From NCBI GenBank assembly GCA_903936705.1, contig CAIZWN010000077.1, positions 1 to 45,509 on the forward strand: a DNA stretch of 45,509 nucleotides. Reading direction: 5' to 3'. The notes beneath the pieces were generated by a model that saw only the letters and a list, made by a program, of their open reading frames with translations, was not told the DNA's origin and did not search any database. Position 1 is the stretch's first letter, and each line of letters opens with the position of its first letter. Both the position numbers and the translations under genes were made by a program. Below, in pieces: positions 39,144 to 45,509 of this stretch. This DNA is from an uncultured Myxococcales bacterium. Lineage in GTDB: Bacteria; Myxococcota_A; UBA9042; DTJE01.

Positions 39144-42100
39144 GGATCCGCCGAATCGCGTTGAAGAACCTGAACTCGCTTTACGGCGAGCACGCCGTCG
39201 ATCTTGATCAAGATCTGCACGGCGCGCCGCTGTTCCTTATCCGTGGGCCGACGGGGTCAGGGAAATCCACGCTGACCGACGCGGTGGCTCTGGCCCTGTT
39301 CGGGCAGACCCCGCGACTCGACCGGCGGGAGGGCGACGACACAGACCCGCGGCTGGTCCTGTCCCGGGGCACGGGGGACGGCTGGGCACAAGTCGAGTTC
39401 ACAAAGGTCGAGGACGGAACCCTGGTCCGGTACCGGGCTACCTGGAAATGCCACCGTGCTCGGGGGGCCGCGGACGGGAGCTTCCAGGACGTGCGCCGAG
39501 TCCTGGACCGCCACTTGCCTGACGGAACGTGGACCGCACTGGCGAGCGATCACCGAGCCAAGTTCTACCAGGGCGAGTTCGACCGGGTGCTGGAGGGCCT
39601 GACCGTCGAGGATTTCCGCCGGATGATCGTCCTGGCCCAGGGCGAGTTCGCGGCCTTCCTGGAGGCGAACGAGGCGGACCGAGCCCGGATCCTGGAGCGC
39701 CTGACGAACACGTCGCGATTCCGGGAGATCGGGCGGCGGGCCCACGTGCGCCGGCAAGAGGCGGATCGGGGACTGGAGGATGCCCGCATTGCGATGGAGG
39801 GCGTGGTCCTGCTGGGGGAAGCAGAGGAAGTGGCATTGCGGGCCGAGGTCGGGGAGATCGGGGCCAGGGAAGTTCTGTTGCGCGGGGACCTGGACCGCGT
39901 TCGTAGCTGGGCGGCCTGGCTGGAGCGTCTCCGGGAGGCGCTCGAGGTGACCGAACGCAGCCGGGGCCAGGAGGCGGCTACGGCGGCTGCCCGGGCGGAG
40001 CGTGCGGCGGAACTGGCAGAACTGCAGGAACACCAGCGCTGCCAACCGGCGGCGGAGGCCTTGGTGTTGCTGGACCGGGCCCGGGGTGACCAGGCGCAGG
40101 AGCAGGCGCGGTTGCCGGACCTTCAGCAGGCTGAGGCGGACGGGGCGGGCCGGCTAGCGGAGGCGGAGAAGGCTCGGGAGGAACGCGTCCGGACAAGGGA
40201 CACGGCGGCGGAGGCATCGGCCACCCGGGAACCAGAGATCCGGCAGGCCCGGGAAGTGCGGCTGGCTCTGACGGGGGCTCTGACCGAACGGAACAAGGCG
40301 GAGGGCGCGGCGGCCGAGGCGGACAAGAAAGTCAGAAAGGCACAGGGGGAGGAGCAGAAAGCCGTCGATGCGGCGACCGTAACGAAGTCGGCTTCCGACC
40401 AGGCGGCGGAGACCGTGCGGATGAACCAGACTGCCCGGCCCCTCACGGAGGCCCTGCCAGCACTGGAATCGCGGTGGGCCGTCGTGCAGCATGACCGCGG
40501 GGAGTGGTCGCGGCGGACGGACCTAGCCGGGCAGAACGGCCAGGAACTGAAGCGAATGGACGAGGTGGCGGCCGGGCTTCGCACGGCCCGGGAAGCCCTG
40601 GTCCCCCAGGTCGATGTGGCGCAGGCGCGGGTCGTCGAAACCGGGCTAGCCCTGACCGCGGCCCAGGGGGGCGAGCCCGACTCAGCGGCCCGACGGAAGC
40701 GCCTCCTGGCGGAGGACGCGGGGCTGACGACCCGGCTCCAGACGGTGGGTGAGGCTCGGCGCCTGACCGAGGAGGTCGCGACCACGGCGGCTGCAGTCGC
40801 TGCCCTGTCGGAACAGGCGGAACAGGCGCGGGAAGCCTCCGAGGCCTGCGAACGGGATATCGCCACACTGTCGGCGGCGCAGGCCTTGGCGGACGCAGGC
40901 CTACAGGAAGTGCAGGCGCGTCGGGAAGAGGCCGCGTTTATCGCCCACCTCGCCCGGCAACGGGGTTGGTTGCGCCCGGACCAGGCATGCCCGCTGTGCG
41001 GCAGCACTGACCACCCGTACGTTTCGGACCCGCGATGGGCCGACCTGGACCGAACCACCGCCGAGCGGCTCGCGGAATTGGATGACCAGGTCCGGAACGG
41101 CGAGAAGGCGCGGAACGAGGCGATCCGGCAAGGAACGGACCTTGCCCGGAGACTGGCGGCGCTGCAAACGAAACGGGATTCCGCAATCGACGCCCGGAAA
41201 CTGCGCGAGACCGAGCGGGCGACACTAGCAACGCGCCTGCAGGAAGCACTGCGGACCCTGGGCCTGAACGACCCCTCGGGACTCGATACGGTGGACGCCG
41301 AGGCACGGCAGGGGCGCGCACGGATTGCGCTGGAGCACGGGGCGCTGGATACGGCCGAAACGGCGTCCCGGACTGCCCAGGATGTCCTGCGGGAGGCCGC
41401 GGATCGGTTGCGGGAGACGGATCAGGCCTTGGCCATCCGGGCGAGCGAGCGCGCCACGAAAGGGGCGGCCCTGGACGCCGAGCGCTCCGACCTTGATGCG
41501 CGGGGGACCGCCCTGGAACAGGCCGAAGCCGCGCTGGCGAGGAATTTCGAAACCCTCGGCGTGCCTGCAGATCGCCCCGACGGGCCGCCGGATATCGCTG
41601 CAACCGTCGCGGCGGCCAGGTCGCGCGTGCAGGCCCTGAAGGACGCGGACGTTGCCCTGGAACGGGCGCAACGCCTTGCCGTGGAGGCAGGGGCCAAACT
41701 GGATACGGCCCGGGAACTGCGCGGGACCCTGGAGGCCGCGGCGGCTCAGGCCGCGACGGAACGGGCCACGCGGGTGGATCAGGTGATCGTCCTGGAGGCC
41801 CAGGCCGCCGTGGTCCTCGAGGGTCGGGACCCGGAGGCAGTGGAGCAGGCGCTACGCTCCGCCCTCAAGTCGGCGGAGGCCGAACTGGAGCGGGCGGTGA
41901 CTGCGACCTCGACGTGCCAGCAGGCGCTGGTGGCCGCGCAGACGGCACGGACGGGGTGCGAGGCGCGCATCGCGGAAAAGACCCGGGAGGCCGAGGAGCG
42001 CTGCGTGGCCCTGGACCAGGCGCTGCGGCTCCTGGGCGTGGCCGACGAAACCGCCCTCGTACAGCGCCGATTGGACGAGGCGACGGCGGCGGAGCGACTG

Positions 42101-42901
42101 CAACTGAGGGATCGCCTGGACCGGGAGACACAGGAGGCGGCTACCCGGCGGCAGACGAACGAGGAGCGACTGGCAGCCGTCCGGATCGAGCAACCGCCCG
42201 AATTCGACCCCGCGTCCCATACGGCGGAAGGGCTGCAGGTTCGTGTGACGGAACTGGCCGGGGAACACGAGGTGGCCGTCGGGCTCGTGGCGGCACTCAG
42301 AGAGAGGGTGCGCGTACAGGAGGAGGCCCAGACCCGGCACGGCGAGCGGGCCGCGGCCTTCGCGGTCGCGCAGCGCGAGGCGGACCTGTGGCGACGACTG
42401 GCCGGCCTGATCGGTTCCAACGAGGGCGAGGCGTTCCAGAAGTATGCACAGACCCTGAACCTGACCGAGTTGATCGCTAAGGCGAACCTGCATTTGGCGT
42501 CCCTGGAACCACGCTATTCCCTGGTCCCGGGACGGGGGCCCAACGGTGAGCCCCGGTTGGCATTTTCGATCCGCGATGCGTACCAAGCCGGGGAGACCCG
42601 TCCATTGAAAACCCTGTCGGGCGGCGAAACGTTCCTGGTATCCCTGGCGTTGGCCCTGGCGCTGGCGGACTATCGGACCCTCAGGATGCCGGTGGAAACG
42701 CTGCTCTTGGACGAGGGCTTCGGCACCTTGGATTCCGAAACCCTCCAGATCGCGATGCGGGCCTTGGAATCCTTGCACGCCCGCGGCACCCAGGTGGGCG
42801 TCATCAGTCACGTAGAGGCCCTGCGTGAAAGCATTCCTGCGTGCATCGTGGTCGAAAAGGGGGCAAACGGGCGATCCCAGTTGCGGTGCGAGCTCGGGTG
42901 A
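39140..42901 (+). CDS. sbcC: SbcC-type ATPase subunit (Rad50 homologue)
   Basis: The 1253-aa protein has an N-terminal Walker A (GPTGSGKST). Long coiled-coil arms rich in Ala, Glu and Arg follow, with the zinc hook CPLCGS (Cys617, Cys620) at the centre. The C-terminal part has the ABC signature LSGGETFLVSLALALAL and Walker B LLLDEGFGTLD. Its length is close to the family norm. It dimerises through the hook and drives SbcD nuclease activity using ATP. The start is fixed by the ATGA overlap with sbcD. No truncation or missing motif is seen. Confidence 0.93.
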   Translation: MRIRRIALKNLNSLYGEHAVDLDQDLHGAPLFLIRGPTGSGKSTLTDAVALALFGQTPRLDRREGDDTDPRLVLSRGTGDGWAQVEFTKVEDGTLVRYRATWKCHRARGAADGSFQDVRRVLDRHLPDGTWTALASDHRAKFYQGEFDRVLEGLTVEDFRRMIVLAQGEFAAFLEANEADRARILERLTNTSRFREIGRRAHVRRQEADRGLEDARIAMEGVVLLGEAEEVALRAEVGEIGAREVLLRGDLDRVRSWAAWLERLREALEVTERSRGQEAATAAARAERAAELAELQEHQRCQPAAEALVLLDRARGDQAQEQARLPDLQQAEADGAGRLAEAEKAREERVRTRDTAAEASATREPEIRQAREVRLALTGALTERNKAEGAAAEADKKVRKAQGEEQKAVDAATVTKSASDQAAETVRMNQTARPLTEALPALESRWAVVQHDRGEWSRRTDLAGQNGQELKRMDEVAAGLRTAREALVPQVDVAQARVVETGLALTAAQGGEPDSAARRKRLLAEDAGLTTRLQTVGEARRLTEEVATTAAAVAALSEQAEQAREASEACERDIATLSAAQALADAGLQEVQARREEAAFIAHLARQRGWLRPDQACPLCGSTDHPYVSDPRWADLDRTTAERLAELDDQVRNGEKARNEAIRQGTDLARRLAALQTKRDSAIDARKLRETERATLATRLQEALRTLGLNDPSGLDTVDAEARQGRARIALEHGALDTAETASRTAQDVLREAADRLRETDQALAIRASERATKGAALDAERSDLDARGTALEQAEAALARNFETLGVPADRPDGPPDIAATVAAARSRVQALKDADVALERAQRLAVEAGAKLDTARELRGTLEAAAAQAATERATRVDQVIVLEAQAAVVLEGRDPEAVEQALRSALKSAEAELERAVTATSTCQQALVAAQTARTGCEARIAEKTREAEERCVALDQALRLLGVADETALVQRRLDEATAAERLQLRDRLDRETQEAATRRQTNEERLAAVRIEQPPEFDPASHTAEGLQVRVTELAGEHEVAVGLVAALRERVRVQEEAQTRHGERAAAFAVAQREADLWRRLAGLIGSNEGEAFQKYAQTLNLTELIAKANLHLASLEPRYSLVPGRGPNGEPRLAFSIRDAYQAGETRPLKTLSGGETFLVSLALALALADYRTLRMPVETLLLDEGFGTLDSETLQIAMRALESLHARGTQVGVISHVEALRESIPACIVVEKGANGRSQLRCELG

Positions 42902-42914
42902 CCCGCTACGATGC

Positions 42915-43931
42915 TTACTCCGCGTCCTTCCCCAACACCGGCTTCACGACCTCAACAACATCGCCGAACCCTCGAATCCACGTCCAGACGTCGGACATCG
43001 ACAGTGCCGTGAACGTCATCCGGAGCCGGCCATCGGGCAGGTCCCTGAACTGCTGGGTCGGGTGCCAGCGTCGCTCGCGGACGTACATCTTCAACCAGCG
43101 CTCGTCTGCGAAGATCAGTTCGACCTTCCGAGGCCGCGCCCCGGGTTCGCGGTAGATGCCGAAGGACCCGTCCAGGAGTTCCGCCGGCGCATACTCGGCG
43201 AGCGGCGGATACCGGAAGACCTCGCCCGTCCGCTCCACGTCCTCCATCCGATCCACCGCGAGGTAGTAGATCTTCTTGTTCCCCTTGAACCGTACGACCA
43301 GGTACAGGGCGCTGCGCCAGACCATCAGCGTCAGCGGCTCGATCAGGCGCGGGCCCGAGGCCGCCCGGCCGCTTTCGTACCGGGCCTGCAGCCGCTTGCA
43401 GAACATCAGGCAATGGAGCACGGTCGCGATCTTCCTGTCCTGGCCCGTGTAGTCCTTGGGCGCGTCGGGGGCGACCAGCACCTTGCGGTCCAGATCCTTC
43501 AGCAACTGGCGGAAGACGAACGTCCGCTCCCCGACCCGGTCCAGGAACTCCTGCTGGAAGGCGTTCATGTCCTCGCCGATGCCCGTAGGAGCCAGGAACG
43601 CGAAGGCCTGCCGCGCCATCTCCAGGGCCGCGACGCGCGCCAGGAACCGCGGGTGGTCCTCGACAGGCTCCTCGCTGTCCCGTAGGCGAAGGTACCGCGC
43701 ATCACCCTCCCGGGCCTCGACCACCAGCGACCCCTTCGAATCAACCAGGTAGTCGAAGTGCTCCTGCAGAAGCGCCCGGTACTTGCGGTAGGTGCGGTCC
43801 TTGATCCCCAACTGGGACTGGAGTTCGTCGACGCGCCAGCCTCGCGGTTCGGTGATCAGTTTCAGCAGGATCTTGGCGAGGTTCAGGGCCAGCGGTGATT
43901 CGGGTCCGGATCCTTCGTCTAGCAAAGGCAT
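42915..43931 (-). CDS. WYL-domain transcriptional regulator, second paralogue
   Basis: ATG at 43931 with GAGGTG before it gives 338 aa. The winged helix (EPRGWRVDELQSQLGIKDRT, YRKYRALLQEHF), WYL region (PRLIEPLTLMVWRSALYLVV) and C-terminal part (ADERWLKMYVRERRWHPTQQ) align along their full length with the WYL protein at 33648-34655. It is convergent with sbcC and divergent from the gene at 44055. A perfect palindrome overlaps its promoter, so it probably represses itself and nearby genes, including perhaps the DHH gene. The inducer is unknown. Confidence 0.85.
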   Translation of the reverse strand: MPLLDEGSGPESPLALNLAKILLKLITEPRGWRVDELQSQLGIKDRTYRKYRALLQEHFDYLVDSKGSLVVEAREGDARYLRLRDSEEPVEDHPRFLARVAALEMARQAFAFLAPTGIGEDMNAFQQEFLDRVGERTFVFRQLLKDLDRKVLVAPDAPKDYTGQDRKIATVLHCLMFCKRLQARYESGRAASGPRLIEPLTLMVWRSALYLVVRFKGNKKIYYLAVDRMEDVERTGEVFRYPPLAEYAPAELLDGSFGIYREPGARPRKVELIFADERWLKMYVRERRWHPTQQFRDLPDGRLRMTFTALSMSDVWTWIRGFGDVVEVVKPVLGKDAE

Positions 43932-43946
43932 GTCGCACCTCACGGT

Positions 43947-43967
43947 CCGGCACGTATCGTGCCGCAC
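43947..43967. promoter_or_regulatory. Palindromic operator before WYL gene 2
   Basis: Contains the perfect palindrome CGGCACG-tat-CGTGCCG (43948-43964), ending 15-16 bases before the WYL ATG. A site agreeing at 18 of 21 positions lies at 45118-45138, and a weaker one at 33600-33620. Placement close to start codons fits repressor binding. Confidence 0.6.
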
Positions 43968-44054
43968 CTGCCGGTATGACACAAGGCCATGACCGAACCC
44001 ATTTAGGGCATATCGGCTGTGCTAGACTCCGGTCCTCTTCGAGGTGACAGAATC

Positions 44055-44480
44055 ATGGAAGGCCTGAACGAACGGGTGCAGGAGCTCGCGAAGCGCCTCG
44101 GCGCCCACGGCCCGATTCAGCCGGCCAAAATCTCTGGGCTCATCCAGGAATTCTTCGGAAGTGACGTGAACTGCTACCCCGGCGGCGTCCCGGCCGCATG
44201 TCGCTCGGTCGCGATCTTCGTTTCCCTTCGTGGGCGCGAATACGTCGAGGGCCGGCGGGGCCACCTCGACTTCCGCCGGGCGCTAGAACGACTGGTGCAG
44301 CACATGCAGGGTCACTGCCCGGTCGGCACGGGCCTCGCACTGCTGGTGGCGGATGAACTGGACCGAGACGCCCTCGACGAGTGGCTCCACAACCTCCAGG
44401 AGATCCGGAATTCGGGCCGGCAGGTCGTGGTGTACCTGTTGCAGGGCCGGGGCAATGACGCGATTCCCTTCACCTTCTAG
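44055..44480 (+). CDS. Hypothetical protein, 141 aa, paired with a possible nuclease
   Basis: ATG at 44055 with GAGG ten bases before it. The product starts MEGLNERVQELAKRLGAHGP, has a compact alpha/beta domain with RSVAIFVSLRGREYVEG and GLALLVADELDRDALDEWLH, and ends VVYLLQGRGNDAIPF. No family is recognised. It sits ten bases before the next gene, with AGGAGG overlapping its stop region. They are almost certainly co-expressed and may form a two-part unit. Confidence 0.6.
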   Translation: MEGLNERVQELAKRLGAHGPIQPAKISGLIQEFFGSDVNCYPGGVPAACRSVAIFVSLRGREYVEGRRGHLDFRRALERLVQHMQGHCPVGTGLALLVADELDRDALDEWLHNLQEIRNSGRQVVVYLLQGRGNDAIPFTF

Positions 44481-44490
44481 GAGGCATGCG

Positions 44491-45060
44491 ATGCCGACGC
44501 AAGGAATCGAAACGGCGGAGTTCGGGGCATGGCTGACCCGCCATCTCGCAGACAGCCCAGCCGGGCAAGGTCACCGGGTCTTCTACGACCACGGAGACCG
44601 GGTCGGAGACCCTCAGCACGTGTGCGCGATCAAGGCCTACTTCGGGGAGGGACTGTCGTCCAACCTCAACCGACTGGCCGACGTCGACGTATTGATCGAA
44701 GGACCGGGAGGCGAGGCCTGCTTCCTGATCGAGATCGAGGAGCGAGGGGTCTCGCCCAAGAAACTGCTTGGCGACGCGATGGCGCTGATCCTTGCCAATC
44801 GTTTGCGGGCGGGGAACAACCGTTCCCTCTCGGGCAGGGACGTCCGGCTGACCCCTGAAACACGCATGATCATCGCCGGAGTCCTACCCGAAGGCGGGCA
44901 CCGGCTTGGAAAGTTGGAGCAGACCATTCAACCGAGACTCGCCCAGTTGAAGGGGCTCCCGGGCGGCCTGGAACCGGCGAAGATCGAACTGCTCTTCGCA
45001 ACCAGCACCAAGAAGGCGATGGACCGGCTGCGACAACGAATCTGCCAGGAGTACCCGTAG
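44491..45060 (+). CDS. Possible PD-(D/E)XK-like nuclease, 189 aa
   Basis: AGGAGG six bases before the ATG at 44491 fixes the start. Residues 60-95 read NRLADVDVLIEGPGGEACFL, IEIEERGVSPKK. An Asp (D64/D66) followed after about 15 residues by E-I-E (E81, E83) on a strand, and a downstream Lys, is the order of a PD-(D/E)XK core, with E in the usual K place. The rest, including TRMIIAGVLPEGG, is alpha/beta. This may be a restriction-like nuclease or a catalytically altered relative. It is coupled to the preceding gene. Confidence 0.45.
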   Translation: MPTQGIETAEFGAWLTRHLADSPAGQGHRVFYDHGDRVGDPQHVCAIKAYFGEGLSSNLNRLADVDVLIEGPGGEACFLIEIEERGVSPKKLLGDAMALILANRLRAGNNRSLSGRDVRLTPETRMIIAGVLPEGGHRLGKLEQTIQPRLAQLKGLPGGLEPAKIELLFATSTKKAMDRLRQRICQEYP

Positions 45061-45117
45061 CGGGTTCAGCACCTCCTCCGCTGGATTGCCGCCCTGACCT
45101 CGCCGAACTCTCCTGGG

Positions 45118-45138
45118 CCGGCATGAAACGTGCCGCAC
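45118..45138. promoter_or_regulatory. Palindromic operator before the DHH gene
   Basis: The site GGCATGaaaCGTGCC with flanks matches the operator at 43947-43967 at 18 of 21 positions. It lies 19 bases before the ATG of the DHH gene, so the second WYL regulator probably controls that gene too. Confidence 0.5.
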
Positions 45139-45157
45139 AAAGGGGCATGCTTCTCCC

Positions 45158-45509
45158 ATGGAAAACAACCACTCGAACATCCTCCTGATCACCCACACCG
45201 ATCGCGACGGCATCTTTTCCGGTGCCGCACTCCTGCGCGCCCTCGGCGACCCCGACGGTCCTGACATCTGCATGACCCAGGGCAGCTACCTGGCCGACGA
45301 ACTGGAGGAACTGGCAGACATGGGACACCGGTACGACCGGATCTTTGTCTGCGACACCTATTGGCATGCACCGCACGCGGGGCGGCTCGTCGACGTCATC
45401 CCCCGCCTGCAGGCTCCGGGCGGGACGCTGGCCTGGATCGACCACCACCCGGAGACGGTGGAATACGAGCCGCACATGCGCGCCGCACTGGGGCTGGACC
45501 AGCGATCCC
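45158..45509 (+). CDS. DHH-family phosphoesterase (partial, runs off the window)
   Basis: The first 117 codons are visible. ITHTDRDGIFSGAAL (D15, D17) is DHH motif I, RIFVCDTYW carries a metal-binding Asp, and AWIDHHPET is the DHH motif itself. The family includes RecJ exonuclease and nanoRNase/pAp phosphatases; the missing C-terminal part is needed to choose between them. The ATG at 45158 has only a weak G-rich site upstream. The WYL-type operator before it and the neighbouring SbcCD genes suggest a nucleic-acid processing role. Confidence 0.75.
   Translation, partial: MENNHSNILLITHTDRDGIFSGAALLRALGDPDGPDICMTQGSYLADELEELADMGHRYDRIFVCDTYWHAPHAGRLVDVIPRLQAPGGTLAWIDHHPETVEYEPHMRAALGLDQRS

Noticed and set aside
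1-45509. CRISPR array, retron or other reverse-transcriptase system
   Set aside because: No regularly spaced identical repeats and no reverse transcriptase motif (YxDD) were seen in any frame read.
1-45509. Prophage or conjugative element structural genes
   Set aside because: No terminase, portal, capsid, tail, relaxase or type IV secretion genes were recognised, so the element type is left open.

Overview
The window is high-GC bacterial DNA. It probably comes from a Myxococcota (deltaproteobacterial) genome. The best clue is a Cys-rich lipoprotein of the Dickkopf-like type at 1104-2132, a family common in that phylum. The assignment is an inference; no rRNA or complete tRNA gene is present to confirm it. 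Almost everything to the right of about 3.6 kb looks like mobile or accessory DNA.

Layout. 0-3.2 kb: two broken tyrosine-recombinase genes with a shared conserved 3' flank, separated by the lipoprotein gene. 3.37-3.83 kb: a minus-strand 3' fragment of tRNA-Gly(GCC) with its terminator, flanked by short direct repeats. This looks like one end (att) of an integrated element whose body lies to the right. 4.2-12.5 kb: element core with a large primase-helicase of the CyRepA1/herpes origin-binding type, four uncharacterised genes, and a SprT-like metallopeptidase. 12.7-19.1 kb (minus): a three-gene operon of a DUF4258 protein, a 1349-aa HTH/P-loop protein and a protein with two PD-(D/E)XK nuclease domains, a candidate defence system. 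19.4-26.9 kb (minus): two coupled dynamin-like GTPases together with small proteins resembling the polyhydroxyalkanoate granule protein family, plus membrane and TPR-like proteins. A divergent XRE regulator lies at 27.0 kb. This is the most unusual cluster in the window.

27.4-35.3 kb: a protein carrying an RNA polymerase alpha-CTD domain and a KOW-like domain, then a 5.5-kb cassette. The cassette holds a HEPN/zinc-ribbon gene, a CBASS operon (CD-NTase, HNH-SAVED effector, zinc-ribbon protein, YdjM-like hydrolase) and a divergent WYL regulator. It truncates a DUF123 gene on its left and an IHF-like gene on its right. A second KOW-like protein follows.

35.4-45.5 kb: a DnaE-type polymerase that stops after the fingers domain, SbcD and SbcC, a second WYL regulator, a two-gene unit with a possible nuclease, and the start of a DHH phosphoesterase that runs off the window. 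Three similar palindromic sites lie just upstream of the two WYL genes and the DHH gene, suggesting a shared regulon. As a whole the window reads as an integrative element with its own replication genes and several anti-phage modules. That function is inferred from gene content, not shown.
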